Counted from the first letter of the stretch, positions 1 to 7,185 are shown. The stretch is 32,498 nt of DNA from Paenibacillus camerounensis (GCF_000723885.1 NZ_CCDG010000118.1:1-32498); one strand, 5' to 3'. Notes: generated by a model from the letters alone, not told the origin. A program made the numbers and translations.

Positions 1-44
1 GGCTCGCGCTGTTTTTGATTATTATAAATGCATCTTGTGTTTAC

Positions 45-142
45 AAAAAAAAGAACCGCTTACAAAGTAAGCGGCTACAATTCACAATAGATATTGGAAT
101 CGTACAGTGTTTGGATAGGAGTGGAGAGAAACCATACTGTAC
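45..142 (-). ncRNA. Candidate trans-acting small RNA (promoter, structured body, terminator)
   Basis: Reading leftwards, a strong promoter (-35 at 175-170, -10 at 152-147) is followed after about 5-7 nt by an RNA that can fold twice. The first hairpin pairs 142-136 (GTACAGT) with 108-102 (ACTGTAC), extended by TGG 134-132 with CCA 114-112. Its loop, 131-115, is C/U-rich and contains CUCUCC and ACUCCU, which are complementary to Shine-Dalgarno sequences. The second hairpin is a perfect 8-bp stem (74-67 with 63-56), then UUC and eight U residues (52-45), a standard intrinsic terminator. The predicted RNA is about 98 nt. No ORF with a ribosome binding site is visible in it. Gram-positive sRNAs often use exposed C-rich loops to block ribosome binding sites; that this one does so is inference. 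It could instead be an attenuated leader of a minus-strand gene beyond the left edge. Confidence 0.6.
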
Positions 143-146
143 TTTT

Positions 147-175
147 ATTATATGTATCCGTTTACATATTGTCAA
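147..175 (-). promoter_or_regulatory. SigA-type promoter with cre site in the spacer
   Basis: On the minus strand TTGACA (175-170) and TATAAT (152-147) are both perfect consensus boxes with a 17-nt spacer. The spacer contains TGTAAACGGATACA (166-153), which fits the relaxed CcpA cre consensus WTGNAANCGNWNNCW when the flanking A is included. A CcpA site between -35 and -10 would normally repress. It drives the candidate small RNA. Confidence 0.75.
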
Positions 176-493
176 CACTTTCTTTAAACTTATTTTACCA
201 GAGACTTTAGCTGCTCAGGAGGCGTTTTTACGGTTTTCGACTTTTTCCTGCAGCGTGGTAGAGAACAGCTTTACAAAAGTCTACTAATTTCATCCTGATA
301 GAATGTGTGCTATACTTGGTTAAGTATGTTCATAGACTTCCTGATTGGAAATTTATGAATATGAGTTTTAATTTCTGTATTTACATACAGCATATCTTAT
401 TTGCCTAAACGCTGAATATACATAGGAAGTATTGCCTTATATACGAAGAAGTTATTTCACGTTGTATGGTATTGCAAATTTGGAGGAATCACC

Positions 494-518
494 GCAACTT
501 TTTTACCCCAAGCCGGTA
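494..518 (+). promoter_or_regulatory. Possible ECF-type autoregulatory promoter
   Basis: GCAAC followed by a T-run (494-504), then after 15 nt CGGTA (514-518), resembles the AAC / CGT layout of ECF-sigma promoters and lies about 55 nt before the sigma gene. ECF operons are usually autoregulated. The -10 element is not canonical, so this is tentative. Confidence 0.3.
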
Positions 519-574
519 TATACATACGGACCGGACGGGATAAACGTGCAAAGGCGAGGAGGGCCAAACTCACC

Positions 575-1162
575 ATGACGGATTCCCAGTTGATCCAGTT
601 AATCAAGCAAGGAAACACAGAACTATATTCGGAACTGATGCGAAGATACCAACGAAAGATACTGGCTTTTGTGTATCATATGCTCAAAAATTCGCATATG
701 GAGCTGATCGCAGAGGATCTCTGCTCAGAGACCTTCTACAAAGCGTTCCGCAGCCTGCATTCTTTCCGCGAAGTGGATGCTTCTTTCTCGACATGGCTGT
801 ATACCATTGCCCGCAACACTGTGCTCAGTGAGCTGCGCAAGAACCGTGCCGGAAATGTATCGCTCGAAGAGAGCGGCTATACACCTGTAGCACCGGCAGA
901 GGTGGCGCCTGAACAGGCTGCACTGCGGAAGGAACGGATGAATCTGGTCCGTGAAGCAATCAATAATCTTCCGGAGAAGCAGCGCTCTGCGCTGATTTTA
1001 CGTGAATATGACCAGATGGATTACCAGGAAATTGCCGTTATATTGGATCAGAGTGTCAGCTCCGTGAAATCACTGTTGTTCCGTGCAAGGAGCAGTGTGA
1101 AGCTCCAACTCGAATCCTATTTTTATGAGCCTGAGGCAGAAGAGCAGGCTGAGAGGGTGTAA
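575..1162 (+). CDS. ECF-family RNA polymerase sigma factor
   Basis: This 195-aa protein has the two-domain layout of ECF (group 4) sigma factors. Residues about 20-90 form sigma region 2, with the DLCSETFYKAFRSLHSF core that binds core polymerase and the -10 element, and the FSTWLYTIARN segment. Residues about 128-180 form region 4 with the NLPEKQRSALILREYDQMDYQEIA helix-turn-helix for the -35 element. A short C-terminal acidic tail follows. The start is ATG with GAGGAGGG upstream. The stop lies 5 nt before a zinc-finger anti-sigma gene, so the two form a signal-response pair. Neither the signal nor the regulon can be read from the sequence, and I cannot assign it to SigW, SigX, SigM or another named member. 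Confidence 0.9.
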   Translation: MTDSQLIQLIKQGNTELYSELMRRYQRKILAFVYHMLKNSHMELIAEDLCSETFYKAFRSLHSFREVDASFSTWLYTIARNTVLSELRKNRAGNVSLEESGYTPVAPAEVAPEQAALRKERMNLVREAINNLPEKQRSALILREYDQMDYQEIAVILDQSVSSVKSLLFRARSSVKLQLESYFYEPEAEEQAERV

Positions 1163-1167
1163 GGCCT

Positions 1168-1761
1168 ATGAACTGCAGGGAAGCGCAGGATTTCATTCCG
1201 CTGTTGTGGGACGCTCCCCCTACAGACCCTAAGCGGATTGAGCTGGAAAGGCATATCGCCGGTTGTTCTTATTGTGCTGCCGAATGGACATTGTGGCAGG
1301 AGAGCAATGAGCTTATGCAAGATTTAAGGGTAGAGATCAGCGCGGAACGTGCTGAGGCTATCAATCAGAAGGTTATGGAGCGGATTTATCTGGAAAGTCC
1401 TTGGCTAATGCCCGGGGACGGGAAATCCGCCGGCAGCACTACTGTGTTCCGCCGCCGGCTGAGCCTGTGGATTGCCTGCTTTCTGGCCGTGTTTTTATCA
1501 AGTTTTCTGTATTTCACCATGTTCAAGACCTCTGCGAATACGAGCTCCGCACAGAGCGGTATTATTGAGACCGGAGTTGCCGGACTTTCACTGGAGTGGT
1601 CTTCCTCTTATCCTGCCACACAAACGGGAGGGGGAATTATTGAGCCGCTTGTTGTGAGCATGGGACCGACACATCCGCAGTACTGGATGGTATTATCCAC
1701 GCTGGGTGTGGCGCTGTCGATTTTTTTATTGACCCGGCTTAACCGTTACCGCAGACAATGA
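1168..1761 (+). CDS. Zinc-finger (zf-HC2) anti-sigma factor, membrane-bound
   Basis: This 197-aa protein starts with an anti-sigma zinc-binding domain: Cys3 plus the H29-x3-C33-x2-C36 motif, typical of ZAS-family anti-sigma factors that hold an ECF sigma factor at the membrane. A cytoplasmic linker with many charged residues leads to a hydrophobic segment at about 99-118, an extracytoplasmic loop of about 50 residues, and a second hydrophobic segment at about 173-188 ending in the positive tail RLNRYRRQ. Two membrane spans with a small loop would suit regulated release, by proteolysis or conformational change. It follows the sigma gene by 5 nt, so co-transcription is nearly certain. The partner assignment rests on adjacency. 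A terminator follows directly. Confidence 0.85.
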   Translation: MNCREAQDFIPLLWDAPPTDPKRIELERHIAGCSYCAAEWTLWQESNELMQDLRVEISAERAEAINQKVMERIYLESPWLMPGDGKSAGSTTVFRRRLSLWIACFLAVFLSSFLYFTMFKTSANTSSAQSGIIETGVAGLSLEWSSSYPATQTGGGIIEPLVVSMGPTHPQYWMVLSTLGVALSIFLLTRLNRYRRQ

Positions 1762-1765
1762 CAAG

Positions 1766-1796
1766 GTCCCTTTACCCTGGTAAAGCGGACTTTTTT
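1766..1796 (+). terminator. Intrinsic terminator of the sigma/anti-sigma operon
   Basis: The stem GTCC-CTTTACC (1766-1776) pairs with GGTAAAG-C-GGAC (1779-1790), with a 2-nt turn and one bulged C. A run of six T follows. Confidence 0.85.
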
Positions 1797-1895
1797 GGAT
1801 TATAAGAATGTATATGTTTTACGCGATCCATAATCCTTATCTTTCTCGCAGGAACGGTTACCGCCTTCTCTGAAGGACGGCATAGCCGTTTCTAC

Positions 1896-1924
1896 TTGTT
1901 ATACACACCGTAACAAACCATATT
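1896..1924 (+). promoter_or_regulatory. Possible promoter with overlapping inverted repeat
   Basis: TTGTTA (1896-1901), a 17-nt spacer and CATATT (1919-1924) form a weak SigA-like promoter ahead of the histidine phosphatase. The -35 is also the left arm of a perfect inverted repeat TTGTTA-N9-TAACAA (1896-1916), a possible operator. A bulged hairpin lies just upstream, roughly 1854-1890. Confidence 0.35.
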
Positions 1925-2000
1925 ACTTCAAAAAGAAGACATTTGTTTTCATTCATGATACATTAGTAAGCAAACAAACTGGATGGAAGGGTGATAGGCG

Positions 2001-2588
2001 ATGCTGATCGGCTTGATACGCCATGGACTTACGGATTGGAATGCAGCAGGCAGAATTCAGGGACAAAGTGATATTCCGCTTAATGAGGAAGGCCGGAAGC
2101 AGGCTGAGATGCTCGGTGACCGGCTGCTACTGGAACCCTACCGCTGGGATTTCTGTATTACAAGCGGCTTGTCCCGCGCTGAAGAGACTGGCAGAATCAT
2201 TGCTGCCAAGCTTGGCATCCCTCTAATGGAGCCGGATGAACGGATCCGGGAGCGCGCCTACGGCCAGGTTGAAGGACTGACTGCGCTGGAGCGCGAGGCC
2301 AAATGGGGCAAGGAGTGGAATCTGCAGGAGCTTGGGCAGGAATCCGATGAGCAGCTGCAGCTGCGGGGGCTTGCTTTTATGGAGGACATTACCGCACGTT
2401 ACCCGGACAGTAACATACTTGTCATTTCCCATGGCGGATTTCTGGCCCAGCTCTATGTGGCGCTGTATAAGGACAAGTACACGGAACGTCTGGGGAATCT
2501 GTCTCTGACCATTATCGAGAAAAGCGAGCAGGAGTGGAACGCGCTTTTGTATAATTGTACACGCCATATTTTGCAGAACCAGCGGTAA
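2001..2588 (+). CDS. Histidine phosphatase family protein (phosphoglycerate mutase-like)
   Basis: This 195-aa protein carries the hallmark LIRHGLTDWN motif, with Arg7-His8-Gly9 where His8 would be the phospho-acceptor. The other pocket residues are Arg59 in SGLSRAEET, Glu84 in RIRERAYG and the second histidine His144 in VISHGGF. Length and motif spacing fit the cobC/PhoE-type branch of the superfamily, which contains broad-specificity phosphatases and cofactor-dependent mutases. The substrate cannot be inferred, and the gene is not next to cobalamin genes. ATG 2001 is supported by GGAAGGGTG upstream. It is flanked by terminators on both sides and is probably monocistronic. Confidence 0.88.
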   Translation: MLIGLIRHGLTDWNAAGRIQGQSDIPLNEEGRKQAEMLGDRLLLEPYRWDFCITSGLSRAEETGRIIAAKLGIPLMEPDERIRERAYGQVEGLTALEREAKWGKEWNLQELGQESDEQLQLRGLAFMEDITARYPDSNILVISHGGFLAQLYVALYKDKYTERLGNLSLTIIEKSEQEWNALLYNCTRHILQNQR

Positions 2589-2613
2589 CCCGAGTTTTCG
2601 GGTTATTTTTTTT
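2587..2613 (+). terminator. Intrinsic terminator overlapping the stop codon
   Basis: AACCCGA (2587-2593) pairs with TCGGGTT (2598-2604) around a 4-nt loop and is followed by eight T. The stem begins inside the TAA stop of the phosphatase gene. Confidence 0.85.
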
Positions 2614-2674
2614 GAGAAAAAGGAATAAAAAGGGCTGTATTTCCCATAATGGTAGTAAAACAGTGAGGCGATGA

Positions 2675-3766
2675 ATGATGAATCTGGCGGATATGCTCAC
2701 ATACGCGGACATTGGCCAGCTCACCGCAATGGCGGGGTGCTACCAGTGCGATTGCAAACGAAACTCAAAACATGATTTGATCCAGAGTCTCCTCATCCTG
2801 CTTGGAAGCCGGGATTTCATGGAGTCCCATATCCGGAGCTGTAAGCCGGAGGAATTACGGTTTCTGAACACACTGCTTTTTGATGAACGCAGCCACTTTA
2901 GCCTTGAGGATCTGCTGGCGGCGGCAAAGCAGGCTTCCTTTGACCGTCCTGACGGTATTGACGGCGGCCACCGTGAAATGATTAGCCGTTTCAAAAACGG
3001 AGGCTGGCTGTTTAGCGGCACCTCGCAGCAAAGCAAGTATCTGTACCAGATACCTGAGGATTTAAAACGCCGCTTTCTTGAACAGATGGAATATTTTATC
3101 GGTGAAAAGGTTTCCGGCAGCAGTGAACCCGCTGTGTATCGTGCGGAAGGAGACTTACTGGAAGCTGATCTGCTGCTGCTGCTGCGTTACGTGAAGGAGA
3201 ATGAGCCTGAGCTGAACCAGGAAGGTGCGCTTTATAAGCGGTATCAGCAGGGGCTGATGAATGCGCTGCAGATCCCGGAGCCGCTGCTCGGAAAAGGCGG
3301 ATGGAGATTCGGCTATGGCAGGGCGTGTGAGCATTATCCGCCGCGGTTGGCCCTTTTGTATGATTATGCCAGACACCGCCGTTTTATTTCCGAAGACGGC
3401 TACTGTCTGAGGCTGGCCGCCTCCGGGGAAGCGCTGCTGGCTGAAGGAAAAACGGAAAAGCTGATGCAGATATTCTTCTTTTGGTTAAAACTGTATAAAG
3501 GTGCTGTTCCAAATCTTCCGTCAATCGTATACTGGATTAGCAAGAGTGCCCGGGATTGGGTAAGCCTCTCTTCCCTGGTGGAAGGTATAGGCTGGCTCAT
3601 CAGGCCATTCTACTATGATGATGCTGCGTCTATTCTGGAACAGCGCATATTACGAATGATGCTGCATCTTGGGATGGTCCGGCTGGGAGAAACTTCTGAA
3701 GGACCGGCAGTCATAATGACCCCATGGGGAATGGAAGCGGCCACTTCAAGGAGGCTGCCTAAATAA
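2675..3766 (+). CDS. Uncharacterised 363-aa protein
   Basis: I do not recognise this family with confidence. The protein is soluble, with no signal peptide or membrane segment. Residues about 5-45 (LADMLTYADIGQLTAMAG, then RNSKHDLIQSLLILLG) resemble short helical SAP-like or helicase-associated modules, but this is only a resemblance. The rest is mostly helical, rich in Leu, Glu and aromatic residues, and ends with a segment around LRMMLHLGMVRLGETSEGPAVIMTPWG that could be a winged-helix-like strand. Coding potential is clear from codon usage and from the 11-nt gap to the next gene. Two adjacent in-frame ATGs (2675, 2678) could start it, with GTGAGG 6-9 nt upstream. A nucleic-acid-related role is a guess. 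Confidence 0.75.
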   Translation: MMNLADMLTYADIGQLTAMAGCYQCDCKRNSKHDLIQSLLILLGSRDFMESHIRSCKPEELRFLNTLLFDERSHFSLEDLLAAAKQASFDRPDGIDGGHREMISRFKNGGWLFSGTSQQSKYLYQIPEDLKRRFLEQMEYFIGEKVSGSSEPAVYRAEGDLLEADLLLLLRYVKENEPELNQEGALYKRYQQGLMNALQIPEPLLGKGGWRFGYGRACEHYPPRLALLYDYARHRRFISEDGYCLRLAASGEALLAEGKTEKLMQIFFFWLKLYKGAVPNLPSIVYWISKSARDWVSLSSLVEGIGWLIRPFYYDDAASILEQRILRMMLHLGMVRLGETSEGPAVIMTPWGMEAATSRRLPK

Positions 3767-3777
3767 GGGGGAGGAAT

Positions 3778-4284
3778 ATGCGGATTGCTTACGGGAAGTA
3801 CATACCGCGGACTGATGAATCTGTATACGTGGCAGAAGGCGCCAAGCTGGTAGGCGATGTGTCGGTGGGACAGCATTCAAGCATCTGGTTCAACGCCGTG
3901 CTCCGGGGTGATCTTGCTCCGGTAGTCATCGGGGAACGCTGCAATATTCAGGACGGGGCTGTGGGCCATGTCGGGGAGGGCTTGCCGCTGATTCTGGGTG
4001 ACGGGATATCGGTGGGGCATTCCGCAATCATCCACGGCTGCAGGATAGGCGAAGGCACATTAATCGGCATGGGGGCAATTGTTTTGAACGGAGCAGAAAT
4101 TGGTGAATATGCTTTAATAGGAGCCGGTTCCGTTGTAACCGAAAACAAAGTCATCCCGCCGTACACATTATCTCTGGGTTCTCCTGCAAAAATTGTCCGT
4201 GAACTGACAGAGCAGGATCTGCTCCGGATGAAGCGTGCTTGTGAAAGCTATGTGATCAAAGCAAAGGAATATGGAATCTTCTAA
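3778..4284 (+). CDS. Gamma-type carbonic anhydrase family protein
   Basis: This 168-aa left-handed beta-helix protein has repeated hexapeptides such as VIGERC, LILGDG and EIGEYALIGAG. It keeps the residues associated with gamma carbonic anhydrases: Arg43 and Asp45 in VLRGD, and three candidate zinc-binding histidines, His64 (GHVGEG), His81 (VGHS) and His86 (IIHGC). It belongs to the short CamH-like or YrdA/PaaY-like subgroup without the acidic loop of the Methanosarcina enzyme. Reversible CO2 hydration is plausible, but many members have unproven activity. It would act as a cytoplasmic trimer. It is 11 nt downstream of the 363-aa gene with GGGGGAGG as ribosome site. Confidence 0.88.
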   Translation: MRIAYGKYIPRTDESVYVAEGAKLVGDVSVGQHSSIWFNAVLRGDLAPVVIGERCNIQDGAVGHVGEGLPLILGDGISVGHSAIIHGCRIGEGTLIGMGAIVLNGAEIGEYALIGAGSVVTENKVIPPYTLSLGSPAKIVRELTEQDLLRMKRACESYVIKAKEYGIF

Positions 4285-4302
4285 ACAGCGGAGGTGTATC
4301 GA

Positions 4303-4482
4303 ATGGACAAAATGAAGGCTACCTATGAAGTGATGCTAGGGCTTGCGGCAGAAATGGTGTGGGATGAAGCGCTGCGAAAGCGTCGTACCGACATCTTGTA
4401 CCGGGAGATCGACACGGCGCTGGCGGCCGGAGATAAAGCGGCGTTCCGATATCTTACTGAAGAGCTGAAGAGTCTGGCATAA
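4303..4482 (+). CDS. Small IDEAL-domain protein
   Basis: This 59-aa protein ends in a match to the IDEAL domain, a short helical element named for that sequence: REIDTALAAGDKAAFRYLTEEL at residues 35-55. IDEAL domains occur in small Bacillales proteins, including YpiB-type proteins encoded near qcr genes; their roles are poorly known. I chose ATG 4303 because GGAGG (4290-4294) sits 8 nt upstream; an in-frame GTG at 4294 would overlap that site. It follows the carbonic anhydrase gene by 18 nt and ends in a strong terminator. Confidence 0.8.
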   Translation: MDKMKATYEVMLGLAAEMVWDEALRKRRTDILYREIDTALAAGDKAAFRYLTEELKSLA

Positions 4483-4510
4483 GAAATGCGCTAAGCGCAT
4501 TTCTTTTTTT
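4481..4510 (+). terminator. Strong intrinsic terminator
   Basis: A perfect 11-bp stem (4481-4491 with 4495-4505) with a 3-nt loop runs into a T-tract to 4510. It starts within the stop codon of the IDEAL-domain gene. Confidence 0.93.
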
Positions 4511-4525
4511 GATATAGAAGAAGGA

Positions 4526-4710
4526 ATGGATGTATTTATGTCATTTGCCGCAAAAGTCAAATCCAATAATATCCAATATAAAAATATAGATGAGCTGTGG
4601 CTGAGGTTTCGGCGGTCGATATTATTGAAAACGGTTTATTCCTTGCTGTATCTGACGTGAATGCTGTTTCAGAAACGGATAAAAGGCTGAAAATAAGCCG
4701 GAAAATATAA
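4526..4710 (+). pseudogene. Possible degraded or frameshifted short ORF
   Basis: Between the terminator and the qcr promoter an ATG at 4526, with AGAAGGA upstream, opens 44 codons to a stop at 4660. From about 4594, a different frame reads AVAEVSAVDIIENGLFLAV and on to a stop at 4708-4710, with protein-like composition. Joining the frames near 4591-4594 would give about 60 residues. I recognise no family. It may be a remnant of a real gene, a short real ORF, or chance in AT-rich intergenic DNA. I see nothing else definite between 4511 and 4784. Confidence 0.25.
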
Positions 4711-4806
4711 GCGGCATGGCAGTCTGTGGATGAAGATAAATGTGACGAAAAATCAACAATTATATAAAAATTAGATTTAATGCCTGTCACAAAATAGACA
4801 AAATTA

Positions 4807-4835
4807 TTGACGGGTAATGGTGCCTAAGCTATGAT
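4807..4835 (+). promoter_or_regulatory. SigA promoter of the qcr operon
   Basis: TTGACG (4807-4812), a 17-nt spacer and TATGAT (4830-4835) match 5/6 at each box. Just upstream, TGTC-N8-GACA (4785-4800) is a small inverted repeat whose minus strand reads TTTTGTGACA, somewhat like a ResD site. That resemblance is tentative. The leader to the qcrA start would be about 105 nt. Confidence 0.75.
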
Positions 4836-4946
4836 AAGGGTGAATTGATATGGCGTGTGATTTATGTCATTGTAACCGTATTAATTACATTAATTGTATT
4901 TCCTGCAGGTGACTTCTCCATTTTTAATAAGGGGGTTATACACTGT

Positions 4947-5501
4947 ATGAGCAGCTACAATGAAGAGAATGAAGCCGATCCGCCTAAACCGCCCAGCCGC
5001 AAGGAGATGTCCCGCAGACAATTTTTATCTTATACGCTTGGCGGAGCAACTGCTTTTATGGGAATGGGCGTATTTTTGCCGATGGCGCGGTTTGCTGTAG
5101 ACCCTATTTTACATAAGCGGGGTGAAGGGGATTTCATCAAGGTAGTGGAGGCCTCGCAGATTACGGATGTCCCGCAGGAATTTAATTTTGAACTGAAGCA
5201 GCAGGATGGCTGGTATGCCAGCACGGCTACGCTCACAGCCTGGATCCGTAAAGACGCGGGCGGAAATATTTATGCGCTTTCACCAGTCTGTAAGCACCTC
5301 GGCTGCACTGTAGGATGGAACAATGATAAAGCTTTTCCGGATGAATACCACTGTCCCTGCCATGGTGCACGCTATACGAGGTCCGGTAAACAGCTCGCTG
5401 TCGCAGCTAAGCCGCTGGACCAGTACCGTATTAAAATTGACGGCGGCTGGGTGTACCTGGGCGATATCGTTGCCAACAGTGAAGCTATTAAGGAGGCGTG
5501 A
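4947..5501 (+). CDS. qcrA: Menaquinol:cytochrome c reductase, Rieske iron-sulfur subunit
   Basis: This 184-aa protein is the 2Fe-2S subunit of the b6c-type complex that passes electrons from menaquinol to cytochrome c. A twin-arginine signal (S22-R23-R24-Q-F-L) precedes a membrane anchor at about 29-48, as expected for Tat-exported Rieske proteins. Box 1 is C115-x-H117-x2-C120 and box 2 is C136-x-C138-H139, giving Cys115, His117, Cys136 and His139 as cluster ligands and a C120-C138 disulfide. I place the start at ATG 4947, after AAGGGGGT. The open frame extends upstream to a TTG, but that would overlap the predicted transcription start and add a non-homologous hydrophobic stretch. It is followed after 5 nt by qcrB. 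Confidence 0.95.
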   Translation: MSSYNEENEADPPKPPSRKEMSRRQFLSYTLGGATAFMGMGVFLPMARFAVDPILHKRGEGDFIKVVEASQITDVPQEFNFELKQQDGWYASTATLTAWIRKDAGGNIYALSPVCKHLGCTVGWNNDKAFPDEYHCPCHGARYTRSGKQLAVAAKPLDQYRIKIDGGWVYLGDIVANSEAIKEA

Positions 5502-5506
5502 TCCTG

Positions 5507-6178
5507 ATGTTTAAAAACATCTACAACTGGATTGATGAACGTCTGGATATTACGCCGATCTGGAGAGATGTCGCCGACCATGAGGTTCCTGAGCATGTCA
5601 ACCCGGCCCATCACTTTTCAGCATTCGTATACTGCTTTGGCGGCCTTACTTTTTTCATAACGGTTATTCAAATACTGTCGGGTATGTTCCTGACGATGTA
5701 TTATGTACCGGATATTATTAATGCCTATGCCAGTGTGGAATACCTGCAGACCAAGGTTGCTTTCGGGCAAATCGTGCGCGGCATGCACCACTGGGGAGCG
5801 AGTCTTGTAATTGTGATGATGTTCCTGCATACGATGCGGGTGTTCTTCACCGGCTCCTATAAAGCTCCGCGCGAGATGAACTGGGTGGTTGGCATGCTGA
5901 TCTTCTTCGTCATGCTGGGACTGGGGCTTACCGGTTACCTGCTGCCATGGGATAATAAAGCTTATTTCGCTACAAAGGTTACACTTGAGATTGCCAACTC
6001 TGTGCCGGTAATGGGTCCTGTACTAAAAGAATTAATGCAGGGCGGAACGATTGTCGGTGCAGAGACACTTACCCGCTTCTTCGCCCTCCATGTATTCTTC
6101 CTCCCGGCGGTCCTGCTTATACTGCTGGTCGGACACTTTATTATGATCCGCAGACAGGGCATATCCGGCCCGCTGTAA
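5507..6178 (+). CDS. qcrB: Menaquinol:cytochrome c reductase, cytochrome b subunit
   Basis: This 223-aa, four-helix cytochrome b6-like protein opens with the conserved NWIDERLDITPIWRD stretch. Candidate bis-histidine heme ligands are His94 (RGMHHWG), His108 (FLHTMR), His195 (FALHVFF) and His210 (VGHF). The only cysteine, Cys43, matches the position reported in B. subtilis QcrB for covalent attachment of an extra heme, so the same is likely here. GLTGYLLPWD at about 140-149 is a quinone-site signature. ATG 5507 is preferred over an in-frame GTG at 5498 because AAGGAGG (5490-5496) is correctly spaced for it and family members start there. Confidence 0.95.
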   Translation: MFKNIYNWIDERLDITPIWRDVADHEVPEHVNPAHHFSAFVYCFGGLTFFITVIQILSGMFLTMYYVPDIINAYASVEYLQTKVAFGQIVRGMHHWGASLVIVMMFLHTMRVFFTGSYKAPREMNWVVGMLIFFVMLGLGLTGYLLPWDNKAYFATKVTLEIANSVPVMGPVLKELMQGGTIVGAETLTRFFALHVFFLPAVLLILLVGHFIMIRRQGISGPL

Positions 6179-6206
6179 GCCAATCCGCAAAAGGAGGGAC
6201 TCCGCA

Positions 6207-7085
6207 ATGGCACATAAGGGCAAGGACAGCTCCGAAGAAAAGATTGTCTATGTCGGCGACTCCCGGGTGAGGAGGGGCAGCGGATTCATAACACCTCCTG
6301 ATTATACAGCCTATCCGGGTAAATCAGAGGCGTTCATCCCCAATTTTCTGCTTAAGGAATGGATGGTTGGCGTTGTCGTACTGGTAGGGATTCTTGTGCT
6401 CACCATTTCTGAGCCTGCGCCGCTTGGATTTCCGGCAGATGCCAGGGCGACCGTCATTCCGATTCCCGACTGGTATTTTCTGTTCCTCTATCAATATCTG
6501 AAGCTTCCTTATGCTTCGGGGGATTATATTGTACTGGGGACACTGGGAGTTACAGGTGTGGCCTTTGGCGCTCTCCTGCTCGCCCCGTTTCTTGACACCG
6601 GCCGTGAACGGCGCTTCTATAAGCGTCCGATTGCTTCCTCCCTGATGTTTCTGTCCCTTGCGGCTATTATCTATTTGACGAATACAGCATGGACTGAGTA
6701 CAAACACGAAATGGCCGAAACCGGGCAGATCGCGGAGGATGTACAGCGCGAGGAGCAGGCGGCGGAGAAAAGGGCCAAAGGCTTGCCCACCACCAGCGTT
6801 GTACAGACTGAGGATATTGCAATCGTGGACAAGGATGATCCGGCAATGGCACTGTTCAAGCAGGCAACCTGTGTCAGCTGTCATGCTGTCGATCTGAAGG
6901 GTGGAGGCGGGCCGTCGCTGCGGGGAGTAGGAGATACACTTGACCAGGCTGCAATCCTGTCTATTATTAAGGAGGGACAGGGACAAATGCCGGCAATGTA
7001 CGAAACGGCGCTGGGAGCCGGACTGACTGAAGACGATATCGACTCGCTTGCCGCCTGGCTTGCCAAACAAAAAAGCGGACAGTAA
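6207..7085 (+). CDS. qcrC: Menaquinol:cytochrome c reductase, cytochrome b/c fusion subunit
   Basis: This 292-aa protein fuses a subunit IV-like membrane part to a C-terminal cytochrome c domain, the architecture of Bacillales QcrC. Hydrophobic helices lie at about 52-68, 107-127 and 143-159. PDWYF at 87-91 corresponds to the PEWY-type quinol-site motif. After an Ala/Glu-rich linker (170-195), C222-V-S-C225-H226 binds heme c covalently, and Met261 or Met264 is the likely second axial ligand. It has a strong AAAAGGAGGG ribosome site and lies 28 nt after qcrB. Together the three subunits give the menaquinol-oxidising complex with an attached cytochrome c. Confidence 0.95.
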   Translation: MAHKGKDSSEEKIVYVGDSRVRRGSGFITPPDYTAYPGKSEAFIPNFLLKEWMVGVVVLVGILVLTISEPAPLGFPADARATVIPIPDWYFLFLYQYLKLPYASGDYIVLGTLGVTGVAFGALLLAPFLDTGRERRFYKRPIASSLMFLSLAAIIYLTNTAWTEYKHEMAETGQIAEDVQREEQAAEKRAKGLPTTSVVQTEDIAIVDKDDPAMALFKQATCVSCHAVDLKGGGGPSLRGVGDTLDQAAILSIIKEGQGQMPAMYETALGAGLTEDDIDSLAAWLAKQKSGQ

Positions 7086-7100
7086 AATAATGATAACGCG

Positions 7101-7131
7101 AACCTGATCGTATTCTGGCGGTCAGGTTTTT
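7101..7131 (+). terminator. Probable qcr operon terminator
   Basis: A 10-bp stem with one G-T pair (7101-7110 with 7119-7128) and an 8-nt loop is followed by only five T (7127-7131). It may be leaky, allowing read-through into ypjA 55 nt further on. Confidence 0.6.
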
Positions 7132-7185
7132 GTATGTGTCAAATCAGGGAAATGAGAGGATTTGACCTGGGAGGGTGAATGGTGT

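Noticed and set aside
15..287. 90-codon plus-strand ORF at the left edge
   Set aside because: No ribosome site, composition not protein-like, and it runs antisense through the promoter, sRNA body and terminator elements of the minus strand.
4845..4946. N-terminal extension of QcrA from a TTG start
   Set aside because: No ribosome site, overlaps the predicted transcription start, and the Tat signal and family start point to ATG 4947.
6324..7070. 248-codon minus-strand ORF opposite qcrC
   Set aside because: Fully antisense to a clearly recognised gene; Cys/Arg/His-rich composition typical of a shadow frame.
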